From assembly GCA_029267315.1 (NCBI GenBank), contig JAJUJD010000003.1, forward strand, positions 1 through 51,046: 51,046 bases of DNA, in the 5' to 3' direction. The notes under the pieces were generated by a model that was not told the DNA's origin, did no database searches, and worked only from the letters and a program-made list of their open reading frames with translations. Positions 9,065-19,259 of the stretch are shown piece after piece. The translations under genes were made by a program, and so were the position numbers. Positions within the stretch are counted from its first letter, which is position 1. Every line of letters begins with the position of its first letter. This stretch comes from Alcaligenaceae bacterium (lineage in GTDB: Bacteria; Pseudomonadota; Gammaproteobacteria; Burkholderiales; Burkholderiaceae_B).

Positions 9065-10513
9065 CTATCTTCCTGTGACATCCGCGGGGAACCGGGTATC
9101 CGTATCACCGGCTTCGTCGTGTGAGGCTGCCGACATCGGCCTTGCTGGTGTCCGAGGTTCACCCGGACCGCCGTCCGGCCCGCCGTCCAGTATTTCGGGC
9201 GGTCCGCGCCGGATCAACCTCAGCATATACACCGTACCGGCCCCGAAAAGCACGAAATACACCACAATAAAAAGCAGCAGAGTCAGACCCACCTCGAAAG
9301 CGCGATGAGGGCTGACTGCATCCGCAGTACGCATGACGCCGTACACCACCCAGGGCTGCCGCCCCACTTCAGTTGTGAACCACCCCGCCAGAATGGCGAT
9401 GACGCCTGCCGGGCCCATACACAAAGCATATCGCCACAAGGCCCGGGAGTTGTGGTCGTACAAACGGCCGCGCCATCGCGCCCAGACCCCGGCCACTGCC
9501 AGCCCGATCATCAGCAGTCCCAAACCCACCATGACACGGAAGGACCAAAATACAAGCGGGACATAGGGTCGCTCATCGCGTGGGAACTCCTTCAGGCCGG
9601 GAAACTGGCCGTCCAGACTATGAGTAAGAATGAGACTGCCCAAATAAGGAATTTCCACTGCGTAACGGTTCTGTTCGGCCTCGACATCCGGCCAAGCGAA
9701 CAATGTGAAAGGAACAGGCTCGCCCGGCGTGTTCTCCCAATGCCCCTCTATGGCCGCCAGCTTGGCAGGCTGATGTTCCAGCGTATTCAGACCATGGAAA
9801 TCACCGACGAGAGCCTGGAGAGGGGCGACGGCCAAGAGCATCCAGAGGGCCATCGAGAACATTCTGCGTATCGCCGGGTTCGAATTGCCCCGCAGCATAT
9901 GCCATGCACCCGAAGCGGCCACCAGCAGTGCCGTAGCCAGGAAGGCAGCCAGCACCATGTGCACCAAACGATAGGGGAATGACGGATTCAGTATTACAGC
10001 CAGCCAGTCGACCGGCACCGCCCTGCCGTCGATAATTTCATGCCCCTGTGGTGTCTGCATCCAGCTATTGGAAGCTAGAATCCAAGTGGCAGAAATAAGC
10101 GTTCCCAGCGCCACCATAATGGTGGACATGAAGTGCAGGCCAGGCCCAACTCTGCGCATGCCAAAGAGCATGACGCCCAGGAACCCGGCTTCCAGAAAAA
10201 ACGCCGTCAATACTTCATACGCGAGCAAGGGCCCCGTTATACCGCCGGCAAAATCCGAAAAACCGCTCCAGTTGGTGCCAAACTGGTAAGCCATGACCAA
10301 ACCGGACACTACGCCCATTGCAAAATTGACCGCGAAAATCTTCAGCCAGTATTGGTAAAGCGATAGATAGGTGGAGTCGCGAGTTTTAAGCCAAAAACCT
10401 TCCAGCACCGCGAGATAACTCGCCAGACCTATGGTGATGGCAGGGAAGATAATGTGGAAGGAGATTGTGAATGCAAACTGCAACCTCGCCAGCATGAGTG
10501 CATCCAAATCCAT
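9065..10513 (-). CDS. cioA: Cytochrome bd-type quinol oxidase subunit I (CIO type)
   Basis: 482 residues. It carries the haems and the quinol site. H20 in 'FTISFHIIFPA' is the expected axial ligand of haem b595, with further ligands in 'YRLVHMVLAAF' and 'WSFRVMVG'. 'GRQPWVVYGVMRTADAVS' (about 385-402) is the conserved GRQPW block. At 482 residues against 522 in E. coli CydA, with a short Q-loop, it belongs to the cyanide-insensitive class. A Gly/Pro-rich polar tail of about 45 residues (from 'GPPEILDGGPDGGPGEP') extends past the last helix and looks disordered. A G-run (GGGGGG) precedes the ATG. It is the first gene of cioA-cioB-DUF2474. Confidence 0.95.
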   Translation of the reverse strand: MDLDALMLARLQFAFTISFHIIFPAITIGLASYLAVLEGFWLKTRDSTYLSLYQYWLKIFAVNFAMGVVSGLVMAYQFGTNWSGFSDFAGGITGPLLAYEVLTAFFLEAGFLGVMLFGMRRVGPGLHFMSTIMVALGTLISATWILASNSWMQTPQGHEIIDGRAVPVDWLAVILNPSFPYRLVHMVLAAFLATALLVAASGAWHMLRGNSNPAIRRMFSMALWMLLAVAPLQALVGDFHGLNTLEHQPAKLAAIEGHWENTPGEPVPFTLFAWPDVEAEQNRYAVEIPYLGSLILTHSLDGQFPGLKEFPRDERPYVPLVFWSFRVMVGLGLLMIGLAVAGVWARWRGRLYDHNSRALWRYALCMGPAGVIAILAGWFTTEVGRQPWVVYGVMRTADAVSPHRAFEVGLTLLLFIVVYFVLFGAGTVYMLRLIRRGPPEILDGGPDGGPGEPRTPARPMSAASHDEAGDTDTRFPADVTGR

Positions 10514-10548
10514 GTTCCCCCCTTAGTTAATCACTCGACGCCATGAGA

Positions 10549-10582
10549 CAAAAAAGCGTCAGCCCCCACTGCGGGCTGACGC
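10549..10582 (-). terminator. Rho-independent terminator after the SYLF lipoprotein gene
   Basis: Perfect 10-bp stem GCGTCAGCCC/GGGCTGACGC (10556-10565 with 10573-10582) with a 7-base loop. On the minus strand it is followed by a run of six T. It lies 13 bases past the end of the gene at 10595-11188 and insulates it from cioA. Confidence 0.88.
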
Positions 10583-10594
10583 CGGAACGAAGCC

Positions 10595-11188
10595 TTACAG
10601 ATCGATGCGTTCGATCTTGGCCCCTTCCAGGGAGACACCAGCCATGAGCCCTGCATTGGTCAGTGCAAAGGACACTACGGGTTCCTTGACTGTGTTGGTA
10701 TCCAGTTTGCCATTGGCACCTACAGTAGCCACAGCTACGGTGGCATCCACGCCCGCTGTCCAGCCGGAGCTATTGCGGAAATCGTTCAGTGCCTCAGGCG
10801 TCATGAACAGAATGACAATGGCCCGAGACTGCGCGCCCGCCTGAAAGCCGACAGACCCTGCGGAAATCGAATAGTAGCCGGCATGTTGGCCACCCGTGCG
10901 CAGCACGCCCTTGCCATGTTCCACTCCAACAATAAAGCCGCCGCTCACCGCTTCCGGGAAGACGAGGACCCCATGTGCGCGCTCCACATATTCGCGCGAC
11001 CCGGGCACGGCTTCATACAAGCGTTTGAGGGTAGCGTCCGACGCCTCATCGATCTTCGAACGTTGCTCCTGCGGCGTAGCATTGTTATTTGGCAAGGTCG
11101 TAGTGCATGCGGTAAAGCTCAGGGCAGCCGCGCCGATAAGCAGGGCCGCGCCACTGCGGCGATAAAACGTAAGCTGGTTTGTCTTCAT
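10595..11188 (-). CDS. SYLF-domain (BPSL1445-type) lipoprotein
   Basis: 197 residues from ATG 11188, which has GGAG 9 bases upstream; an ATG four codons earlier, with GAGG, is also possible. A lipoprotein signal ends at 'LSFTAC' (Cys at about 28), a weak but usable lipobox. The rest is the SYLF (Ysc84-type) lipid-binding domain: 'AHGVLVFPEAVSGGFIVGVEHGKGVL', then Gly-rich strands and 'DATVAVATVGANG'. Members in Burkholderiales are abundant outer-membrane or periplasmic proteins of unclear job. It is monocistronic, with its own terminator. Confidence 0.88.
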   Translation of the reverse strand: MKTNQLTFYRRSGAALLIGAAALSFTACTTTLPNNNATPQEQRSKIDEASDATLKRLYEAVPGSREYVERAHGVLVFPEAVSGGFIVGVEHGKGVLRTGGQHAGYYSISAGSVGFQAGAQSRAIVILFMTPEALNDFRNSSGWTAGVDATVAVATVGANGKLDTNTVKEPVVSFALTNAGLMAGVSLEGAKIERIDL

Positions 11189-11322
11189 GTTTATCTCCAT
11201 TAATAGCCTCAGCGCTTGAGCAATTGGCGTGCCTTCAGAGTGAGCTAGGCGCAGAATGCAATGTACACGCGCTGTTTGCCGTTGATAGACCTCTGCTTGG
11301 GTTCACTTGAGTACGAGCCAGC

Positions 11323-11748
11323 CTACATGCGTTCGCCCGGTAGACTGGCAGCCTGGCGCACCCAGTTCACGAACTGAGCTTCGTTGAAGTCGCCTTCAAA
11401 AACATGCAAATAACGCACGCCCGGTGACTTTGACGGCACGGGAGGCGATGGCTCCAACTTTTCACCTTTGAAGAAAGCCACCTTTATATATTTCGCATAG
11501 CAGTGGAAACTGAGAAACCAGCAGTCGTTCTCCATCCCGTAGAACGGCGAATTCCATTTGACCGCCTTGACTACGCCCGGCACAGATTTCACGATTAAAC
11601 GATCCAACCGCCGCCCCGCGGCGCTCTTCCATTCGGGCATGGCGGCAATGTACGCCTCAACGGGTTCGTTGCCGTAGCCCTTGGGGATTTGCGGATTTCC
11701 GCCTGAGAGAAGCTTGGGGCCGCCACGCTCGGTCGGCTGTTTCACCAC
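11323..11748 (-). CDS. DUF1801 domain protein
   Basis: About 141 residues. Two adjacent GTG codons (11748 and 11745) follow AGGCGAGG by 5 and 8 bases and are the best starts; a TTG farther out (11793) has no ribosome site. The fold core reads 'VEAYIAAMPEWKSAAGRRLDRLIV', then 'VKWNSPFYG' and 'FHCYAKYIKVAFFKG', which is the DUF1801/YdhG-like pattern (a small domain once linked to frataxin-like iron handling in Bacillus). The biochemical role is unknown. It stands alone between the SYLF gene and the tRNA. Confidence 0.82.
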   Translation of the reverse strand: MVKQPTERGGPKLLSGGNPQIPKGYGNEPVEAYIAAMPEWKSAAGRRLDRLIVKSVPGVVKAVKWNSPFYGMENDCWFLSFHCYAKYIKVAFFKGEKLEPSPPVPSKSPGVRYLHVFEGDFNEAQFVNWVRQAASLPGERM

Positions 11749-11857
11749 GCTTACCTCGCCTTTAAAGGAATCTATTGCCCTAGCGTACTGCAACGCCGCG
11801 AAGCGCGTGCAAGCTTTCTTTTTTAATTATGATTAGCTGCCACCACTTAGCAGGCAG

Positions 11858-11883
11858 AAAAAAACCGCTCACAAGGAGCGGTT
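11858..11883 (-). terminator. Rho-independent terminator of tRNA-Lys
   Basis: Perfect 8-bp stem AACCGCTC/GAGCGGTT (11863-11870 with 11876-11883) and a 5-base loop. On the minus strand it is followed by a T-rich run. It begins 23 bases past the 3' end of the tRNA. Confidence 0.85.
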
Positions 11884-11906
11884 CAGTTCTGAGTTCAGGA
11901 AGTTTT

Positions 11907-11982
11907 TGGTGGGCCGTGAAGGGCTCGAACCTTCGACCAACGGATTAAGAGTCCGCTGCTCTACCAACTGAGCTAACGGCCC
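11907..11982 (-). tRNA. tRNA-Lys (anticodon CUU)
   Basis: 76 bases on the minus strand with all arms visible: acceptor GGGCCGT/ACGGCCC, D-arm GCTC...GAGC, anticodon stem GCGGA/TCCGT with loop CTCTTAA (anticodon CTT at positions 34-36), and a T-arm with GGTTCGAGC. The 3' CCA is encoded. A tRNA-Lys(UUU) is not in the window. Confidence 0.97.
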
Positions 11983-12003
11983 GTTACTGCCTGAAAGATC
12001 GTT

Positions 12004-12033
12004 ATTCTATACTGATAAAAAATCCGGCGTCAA
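12004..12033 (-). promoter_or_regulatory. Sigma-70-type promoter of tRNA-Lys
   Basis: TTGACG (12028-12033) as the -35 element and TATAGAAT (12004-12011) as the -10, with 16 to 18 bases between depending on the register. Transcription would start about 15 bases before the mature tRNA 5' end. Confidence 0.65.
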
Positions 12034-12076
12034 GCGGTTCGCAAGAAATTTTTTAAAAATCACTGCGGGCGGCGAT

Positions 12077-13495
<1,419 letters not shown>

Positions 13496-13653
13496 CTATC
13501 GATTCTACCATCGCGCCCCAGGCAATGCAGAGACGCCGCCTTGGGCCAGGGCAGCGCTTGAACACTTATGCAAAGTAAGAAACGTTGTAAAAATGCGTCA
13601 TTTTGTCCCGGCAGCCTGCTATACTCTGGCCGCCCCAACCCTAGAACGCTGCC

Positions 13654-14271
13654 ATGAAACTGATTGGTTCGTTGACAAGCCCTTACGTGCGCAAAACACG
13701 TGTCGTTCTGGCTGAAAAAAAGCTGGAATACGAATTCGTTCTGGAAGATGTATGGGCTCAGGACTCCAACATCCAGCAATTCAATCCGCTGGGTAAAGTG
13801 CCATGTCTCATCATGGATGACGGCGGAGCCCTATTCGATTCTCGCGTCATTGTCGAATACCTGGACACCCTTTCCCCCGTCTGCCGGCTTTTGCCGCAAT
13901 CGGGCCGCGAGCGTGCCGCGGTCAAATGCTGGGAAGCCATTGCAGATGGCGTTCTAGACGCAGCAGTCGCCATCAATATTGAAAACAACCGCCGCGAGCC
14001 GCAGTTCCGTAGCCAGGCATGGGTCGACCGCCAGTACGGAAAAATTAACGCTGCGCTCGACCACATGAACCGTTCGCTGGAAGATCAGCCTGCTTTTTGC
14101 ATGGGCGTGAACTTCAGCCTGGCAGACATTGCCGTCGGCTGCGCTCTGGGTTATCTCGACCTGCGTTGCGACGAGATCGGCTGGCGTCAGAAATACCCGA
14201 ATCTGCAGCGTCTGGAAGAAAAACTGCGCGCTCGCGCATCGTTCGTACAGAGCGCCCCTCCCCGGCAATAA
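13654..14271 (+). CDS. Glutathione S-transferase family protein (YibF-like)
   Basis: 205 residues. A thioredoxin-like N-terminal domain (1-75) opens with 'MKLIGSLTSPYVRKTRVVL', in which S9 of the SPYVRK motif is the probable glutathione-activating residue. The cis-proline lies in 'GKVPCLIMDDG' and 'DSRVIVEYLD' supplies the glutathione gamma-glutamyl contacts. A helical C-terminal domain carries the N-capping box ('FSLADIAVGCALGYLD'). It resembles E. coli YibF, a GST of unknown substrate. Divergent from purB, with 200 bases between. The electrophile it acts on cannot be told. Confidence 0.9.
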   Translation: MKLIGSLTSPYVRKTRVVLAEKKLEYEFVLEDVWAQDSNIQQFNPLGKVPCLIMDDGGALFDSRVIVEYLDTLSPVCRLLPQSGRERAAVKCWEAIADGVLDAAVAINIENNRREPQFRSQAWVDRQYGKINAALDHMNRSLEDQPAFCMGVNFSLADIAVGCALGYLDLRCDEIGWRQKYPNLQRLEEKLRARASFVQSAPPRQ

Positions 14272-14292
14272 ACCGGCTACAGCGCTTCGTGC

Positions 14293-14322
14293 TGGCGTGA
14301 CTCGCTCCTAAGAGCGCCACGC
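14293..14322. terminator. Hairpin between convergent GST and TauE genes
   Basis: GGCGTG/CACGCC outer arms and CGCTC/GAGCG inner arms around a CTAA loop, with a small internal loop. No U-run follows on either strand, so its role as a terminator for the convergent genes is uncertain. Confidence 0.3.
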
Positions 14323-14354
14323 CCGCGCGGCAGTTCTCCCCACTTTCGAACTGG

Positions 14355-15173
14355 CTACAGCCCAAAGGCGACTGCCGCCTTGTACAGCATGTAGCAGGCA
14401 AGGCAGAACAGCAGCAGCGCAAATACTTTTTTGAGCGTGCCCACTGGCAGGCTGTGGGCACACTTGGCCCCCAAGGGAGCAGTCAGCATGCTTACCGCCA
14501 CAATGCCCAGCAAGGTTGGTATATGGATGTATCCGAACATGCCAGGAACACCGGTATCTTCAGCGCTTCCCGAGGCCACATAGCCGACGCTGTTCGCCAG
14601 GGCAATGAAGAAGCCGAGGGCCGCAGAGGTGGCGACGGCATTATGAATAGGCACGTTGCCGCGCACCATGAAGGGTACGGAAAGAAACCCGCCGCCAGCG
14701 CCAACCAGACCAGATACGAAGCCGATCAAGACTCCCATTGCTGTGGTACCCACCTTTCCCGGCATGCTGCGTTCCGGAGCCGGCGGTTTGCCCCACATCA
14801 TGCGTGAAGCGGAATAAGCCACGAAACAGGCAAATACCAACGAGAGCCAGGCGGGGTCGATATAGGAAAACACGGCTCCCCCGGAAAGCAGTCCCCCAAC
14901 GATGATGCCCGGGGTCAGCATGGCGACGATATCCCACCGTATGGCACCCTTGCGGTGATGGGCTCGCATGCTGGACAGCGAGGTGAAAACGATGGTACCC
15001 ATGGATGTGGCAATGGCCGTATGAACCATCAGGCCTTCCGGCATTCCAACCATCGGGAAGAGCATCATCATGAAGGGCACAAGAATCATGCCCCCGCCAA
15101 TCCCCAGCAGGCCCGCAGCGAAACCGCCGAAGGCGCCCAGCAGCATCAGGCTGCCTAGAAAGAAAAAATCCAT
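14355..15173 (-). CDS. TauE/SafE-family sulfite/anion exporter
   Basis: 272 residues with about eight hydrophobic helices and the two Gly-rich repeats of the TauE/SafE (DUF81) family: 'LLGAFGGFAAGLLGIGGGMILVP' near the N-terminus and 'GFVSGLVGAGGGFLSVPFM' in the middle. Family members export sulfite, sulfoacetate or other small anions. No sulfur-metabolism neighbours point to a substrate here. It lies downstream of mnmA in the same direction with a 78-base gap. Confidence 0.9.
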   Translation of the reverse strand: MDFFFLGSLMLLGAFGGFAAGLLGIGGGMILVPFMMMLFPMVGMPEGLMVHTAIATSMGTIVFTSLSSMRAHHRKGAIRWDIVAMLTPGIIVGGLLSGGAVFSYIDPAWLSLVFACFVAYSASRMMWGKPPAPERSMPGKVGTTAMGVLIGFVSGLVGAGGGFLSVPFMVRGNVPIHNAVATSAALGFFIALANSVGYVASGSAEDTGVPGMFGYIHIPTLLGIVAVSMLTAPLGAKCAHSLPVGTLKKVFALLLFCLACYMLYKAAVAFGL

Positions 15174-15251
15174 TCAATCACTCTATGCCGGGTTGAAGTT
15201 ACGCGCTAGCTTGCCTGAAGCCGCCGAAAGCCGTTCGGGCGGCAGTGGATT

Positions 15252-16367
15252 CTACATGATGATTCCGCCGCCCAGACAGACATCGCCATCATAGAGAACG
15301 GCGGATTGGCCCGGTGTCACTGCCCATTGCGGTTCCGGGAACTCGAGTTCGAACTGTACGCCTTCGGCGCTGGCCAATACGCAGGGGGCGTCGGCTTGCC
15401 GATAGCGGGTCTTGGCTGCATACGGGCCGGGCAGCGGCGGCGTGCCGGCAATCCAGCTTGAATCGGCGGCCGACAAACGTTTTGACTTCAGCCAGGGGTG
15501 GTCATGCCCCTGAACCACGTACAGTGTGTTATTCGATAAATCTTTGCGCGCGGCATACCAGGCGTCGGCTGTGCCGTCGGCCCGCTGTTTCCCTTTCACC
15601 CCGCCTATTCCCAGGCCCTTGCGCTGACCGAGCGTGTGGAAGGCCAGCCCTTGGTGCTGTCCGAGCACCTCACCTTCCGGCGTCTTGATAGGCCCGGGCT
15701 TAGTCGGCAAATAGCGGTTCAGAAATTCGCGGAAAGGGCGCTCCCCAATAAAGCAGATCCCAGTGGAGTCTTTCTTACCTGCGTTTGGCAAGCCGATTTC
15801 GGCAGCGATCTTCCGCACTTCGTTCTTCGTGATTTCTCCGAGTGGGAATTGCGTCCGCGACAGCTGAGCCTGATTCAACCGGTGGAGGAAATAGCTTTGA
15901 TCCTTGCTCGCATCCACAGCCTTGAGCAACTGGTATTCGGTGCGGCCGTCGCAGTGCACGGATCTCACCCGGGCATAGTGGCCGGTGGCAATCATTTCCG
16001 CTCCAAGCGACATGGCGTGATCGAGAAAGGCCTTGAACTTAATCTCGGCATTACACAAGACATCGGGGTTAGGGGTCCGACCTGCAGAATACTCCCTCAG
16101 GAATTCCGCAAAGACGCGGTCCTTGTACTCTGCGGCGAAGTTCACCGCTTCGATGTCCACACCAATAAGATCGGCCACGCTAGCCGCGTCTAGCCAATCC
16201 TGACGGCTTGAACAATATTCGCTGTCATCGTCGTCCTCCCAGTTCTTCATGAACAGGCCAAGGACATCGTAGCCCTGCTGTTTGAGCAGCCAGGCTGTTA
16301 CGGAAGAGTCGACACCGCCGGACATGCCAACGACGATGCGCCCTTTATTTGTGGATGGTTTGGACAT
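15252..16367 (-). CDS. mnmA: tRNA-specific 2-thiouridylase
   Basis: 371 residues. It adds sulfur to U34 of tRNA-Lys, -Glu and -Gln. The PP-loop ATPase motif is '[10 protein letters not shown]' (14-23). The catalytic cysteines are C105 (in '[10 protein letters not shown]') and C205 (in '[12 protein letters not shown]'), spaced as in E. coli (102 and 199). The C-terminal beta-barrel ends with '[16 protein letters not shown]'. It starts 28 bases after the truncated glcF stop, so it may now be read from the glc promoter as well as its own. Confidence 0.97.
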   Translation of the reverse strand: MSKPSTNKGRIVVGMSGGVDSSVTAWLLKQQGYDVLGLFMKNWEDDDDSEYCSSRQDWLDAASVADLIGVDIEAVNFAAEYKDRVFAEFLREYSAGRTPNPDVLCNAEIKFKAFLDHAMSLGAEMIATGHYARVRSVHCDGRTEYQLLKAVDASKDQSYFLHRLNQAQLSRTQFPLGEITKNEVRKIAAEIGLPNAGKKDSTGICFIGERPFREFLNRYLPTKPGPIKTPEGEVLGQHQGLAFHTLGQRKGLGIGGVKGKQRADGTADAWYAARKDLSNNTLYVVQGHDHPWLKSKRLSAADSSWIAGTPPLPGPYAAKTRYRQADAPCVLASAEGVQFELEFPEPQWAVTPGQSAVLYDGDVCLGGGIIM

Positions 16368-16395
16368 GCCGATATTGTAGCTGGGCAGGCAGCCC

Positions 16396-16635
16396 TTACA
16401 GCGGTGTCAGGCAACGATCCAGATGCAATTGCGTGGAGGCAGTCACTTCTTTGCCTTCGAGCATCTGCTTGATCAAATAAATGCGCCCTCTCGGGCTATC
16501 GAGTTCGTCTCCCAGCTCAAGATAGGTGGGACATGTCGCCAGGCAGAAGCCACAGTGAACACAGCGGCGCAGTATTTCCTCGGCCTCTCGGCCCTCTGGG
16601 GTGTCGCTTGCCCAAGAAGCGAGATCGGTCTGCAT
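16396..16635 (-). pseudogene. glcF: Truncated glycolate oxidase iron-sulfur subunit (glcF remnant)
   Basis: 79 codons, whereas GlcF is normally a little over 400. It starts 2 bases past the glcE stop with AGGGA upstream (a TTG overlapping glcE is an alternative). The first 4Fe-4S site is complete: C25, C28, C31 and C35 in 'CVHCGFCLATCP'. 'GDELDSPRGRIYLIKQMLEG' is also textbook GlcF. The frame ends right after 'HLDRCLT', exactly where the second cluster (CxxCxxCP) should follow, and only C75 of it remains. The 28 bases to mnmA hold nothing GlcF-like in any frame. This is therefore a deletion of about 1 kb, not a frameshift. The lost part held one cluster and both CCG (heterodisulfide-reductase-like) domains. 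A functional mini-ferredoxin is possible but unlikely. Confidence 0.85.
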
Positions 16636-16637
16636 GG

Positions 16638-17726
16638 TCAAAGTTCCCTGAACAACCTGCCCGGGTTGAACATACCGGTGGGATCGAACTCATGTTTGAG
16701 CCTTTCGGTAATGGCGCGCACACCGGGAGATGGCGGGTGGAAGACGGGAACAGACGGCTGGCCATCGTGCAGGAACAAGGTAGCATGCCCACCATGGCGT
16801 GCCGCCGCCTTGCGTACAAAATCCGGTTCTATCTCGCCATCGGCGAGCCAGCGCAAGCCGCCATTCCATTCAATCAAAACTTTACCCAGGCCCAATGGCG
16901 GTGAACTCGGAGGCACACAAAGCCGCCACAACGGCCTGGCTTTGAAGAAGGGATACGTTTGGTCGCGAAGGGCGTCCCACCATTGCCTTGCTTCTTCCTG
17001 ACCTAACTTCCGGCCGCCTATGCTGGCGCAAGCACTGTTCAAAGCGGCGTCACTGCCCGAAAGCCTGACCCGGAGCACGCCCTGCCCGTGGACCTCATGC
17101 CAGGCGCTCGCAGATATGGGCAGAGGCATGCGGCGCCAAGCGGCGAACTGCGCCAGCGCGCGCTCTTCATCCATTTCAAGCTCGACAGTTGCTTCTGCAA
17201 TGGGTTGCGGTGCCACCTTCAACGAAACATCGATGAGTGGACCGAAAATACCCAGAGAGCCGGCCAACAAGCGGGGAACGTCGTAACCGGCGACATTTTT
17301 CATGACTTCCCCGCCAAAGTGCAGCAGAGCGCCCGAGGCGTCGAGCAAGGTGGCGCCCAGAACGAAATCGCGGAGACTCCCAGCCATCATGCGACGCGGC
17401 CCAGAAAGGCCGGCGGCCACACAGCCGCCTATGGTAGAGCTGGGACCAAATCGCGGGGGCTCGAACGCAAGCATCTGACGTTGCTCCCCGAGCAATTCTT
17501 CAATTTCTTTCAAGGGCGTGCCGGCCCGTGCGGTGATAACAAGCTCGCTGGGCTGATAGTTGATAACGCCCCGGTAAGCCGATACATCCAGTACGCTGGC
17601 AGATGCCGCCACGGACTGCGATTCGCCATAAAAGTGCTTTGTGCCTCCGCCCTGGATAACTATATGTTTGAGGCTTGCCCGAGCTGTCATGACCAGGTCA
17701 ATCATCTCGGACAGAACGAATTCCAT
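16638..17726 (-). CDS. glcE: Glycolate oxidase FAD-binding subunit GlcE
   Basis: 362 residues. A PCMH-type FAD-binding domain fills the N-terminal half: 'VIQGGGTKHFYG', then 'LVITARAGTPLKEIEELL' and 'SSTIGGCVAAGLSGPRRM'. The short C-terminal half ends 'EFDPTGMFNPGRLF', as in GlcE. In the GlcDEF complex it is the second flavoprotein subunit, needed for oxidation of glycolate to glyoxylate at the membrane. AGGA precedes the ATG; it starts 9 bases after glcD and its stop nearly touches the glcF start, so the three form one transcription unit. Confidence 0.94.
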   Translation of the reverse strand: MEFVLSEMIDLVMTARASLKHIVIQGGGTKHFYGESQSVAASASVLDVSAYRGVINYQPSELVITARAGTPLKEIEELLGEQRQMLAFEPPRFGPSSTIGGCVAAGLSGPRRMMAGSLRDFVLGATLLDASGALLHFGGEVMKNVAGYDVPRLLAGSLGIFGPLIDVSLKVAPQPIAEATVELEMDEERALAQFAAWRRMPLPISASAWHEVHGQGVLRVRLSGSDAALNSACASIGGRKLGQEEARQWWDALRDQTYPFFKARPLWRLCVPPSSPPLGLGKVLIEWNGGLRWLADGEIEPDFVRKAAARHGGHATLFLHDGQPSVPVFHPPSPGVRAITERLKHEFDPTGMFNPGRLFREL

Positions 17727-17735
17727 ATGGTTTCC

Positions 17736-19223
17736 TCAGAAACGTGGGAGCTCAGGGAATCGAAGCTCCCCGGCATGCACGTGCATGCGGCCATATTCCG
17801 CGCAACGCGCGAGCGTCGGAACCACTTTTTCCGGGTTCAGCAAGCCATGCGGATCGAACCCTCTCTTCAGTGCCAGAAAGAAATCCAGTTCCTGGCGGGA
17901 AAACTGAACGCACATTTGATTGATTTTCTCGACGCCAACCCCGTGTTCGCCGGTAATCGTTCCTCCAACCTCGACGCAGAGTTCCAATATCGCCGCGCCA
18001 AAACGCTCCGCTCTGTCCACCTGCTCGGGAATGTTTGCGTCGAACAATATCAGAGGATGCAGATTACCGTCTCCGGCATGGAAAACATTGGCACACCGCA
18101 GCCCGAAGATTTCTTCCATTTCCACGATGGTGTTGAGCACGCGGGCGAGATGCCGGCGCGGGATAGTGCCGTCCATGCAGTAATAATCGGGAGACACACG
18201 GCCCGCAGCAGGGAAAGCGTTTTTCCGCCCTGCCCAGAAGCGCAGGCGCTCCTCTTCGCTTGCCGATACCTGCAGCCTGCTTGCTCCTGCGGCAGCGAAA
18301 ACAGCTTTCATACGCCCGATTTCATCCTCTACTTCCTCGGGCGTCCCATCGGACTCACACAGAAGAATGGCATCTGCATCCAGGTCGTAGCCAGCCTGTA
18401 CGAAGGGTTCGACCATATGCGTGGCGCGCTTGTCCATCATCTCCAACCCGGCAGGGATGATGCCCGTGGCAATAATGTTGGCAACTGCCTCCCCCGCCGA
18501 TTCCACGGAAGGGAAACTGGCCATGATGACGCGCGCGCATGCTGGCCGTGGGATCAGCTTCACCGTGGCTTGGGTGACGATTCCCAGCATGCCTTCGGAA
18601 CCGACAAAGGCCGCCAGTAAGTCCAGGCCAGGGGAATCAGGGGCTTCTGAGCCGAGCTCTACAATTTCGCCGTCCGAAGTGACGATGCGAACCCGAAGCA
18701 CGTTGTGCACGGTGAGGCCATACTTCAGGCAGTGTACGCCCCCGGAATTCTCAGCAATGTTTCCGCCGATGGAGCACGCAATCTGGCTTGAGGGGTCGGG
18801 CGCATAATAGAGCCCGTGGCTCGCCGCCGCATCGGATATGGCGAGGTTGCGCACGCCCGGCTCGACCACTGCCGTGGCCGAGTCGACATCGATTTTCAAT
18901 ATGCGATTAAGTTTGGCCAGGCCCAGCAACACACCCTGGGCATGGGGCGTTGCCCCACCGGACAGCCCTGTTCCCGCCCCCCGTGCCACGATGGGGATGT
19001 CGAATGCCCGGCATGCCTGCACCACTTCAACCACCTGGAATTCGTCTTCCGGAAGCACGACGACGGGAGGGTTCTCCCGAAACAAGGACAAGCCATCGCA
19101 CTCATAGGGCCGAGTGTCCTCGTTGCGGGTGAGTATGCAGTGGGCGGGTAGCCTGCTGGCCAGGCGCTTCAGCAGGCCAGAAAAATCGGCAGACATCGCA
19201 GAATGAGAAACATGAGTACTCAT
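17736..19223 (-). CDS. glcD: Glycolate oxidase FAD-linked subunit GlcD
   Basis: 495 residues. Catalytic flavoprotein of glycolate oxidase (glycolate to glyoxylate). The FAD pyrophosphate loop reads 'VARGAGTGLSGGATP' and 'SIGGNIAENSGGVHCLKYG'. The C-terminal block 'VFHAGDGNLHPLILFD' and 'TGEHGVGVEKI' supplies the histidines typical of GlcD. It is the first gene of glcD-glcE-glcF, 36 bases after the related flavoprotein gene upstream. With glcF truncated, electrons from this subunit have no obvious route to quinone in this operon. Confidence 0.95.
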   Translation of the reverse strand: MSTHVSHSAMSADFSGLLKRLASRLPAHCILTRNEDTRPYECDGLSLFRENPPVVVLPEDEFQVVEVVQACRAFDIPIVARGAGTGLSGGATPHAQGVLLGLAKLNRILKIDVDSATAVVEPGVRNLAISDAAASHGLYYAPDPSSQIACSIGGNIAENSGGVHCLKYGLTVHNVLRVRIVTSDGEIVELGSEAPDSPGLDLLAAFVGSEGMLGIVTQATVKLIPRPACARVIMASFPSVESAGEAVANIIATGIIPAGLEMMDKRATHMVEPFVQAGYDLDADAILLCESDGTPEEVEDEIGRMKAVFAAAGASRLQVSASEEERLRFWAGRKNAFPAAGRVSPDYYCMDGTIPRRHLARVLNTIVEMEEIFGLRCANVFHAGDGNLHPLILFDANIPEQVDRAERFGAAILELCVEVGGTITGEHGVGVEKINQMCVQFSRQELDFFLALKRGFDPHGLLNPEKVVPTLARCAEYGRMHVHAGELRFPELPRF

Positions 19224-19259
19224 GAGAATCTCACAACCGTTATGTCGCCGATTTGACTG

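Noticed and set aside
17088-18620. 510-codon open frame on the plus strand
   Set aside because: It lies wholly antisense to glcE and glcD, which have clear family motifs. Its translation shows no domain and is rich in His, Arg and Cys, as expected of a shadow frame in GC-rich DNA.
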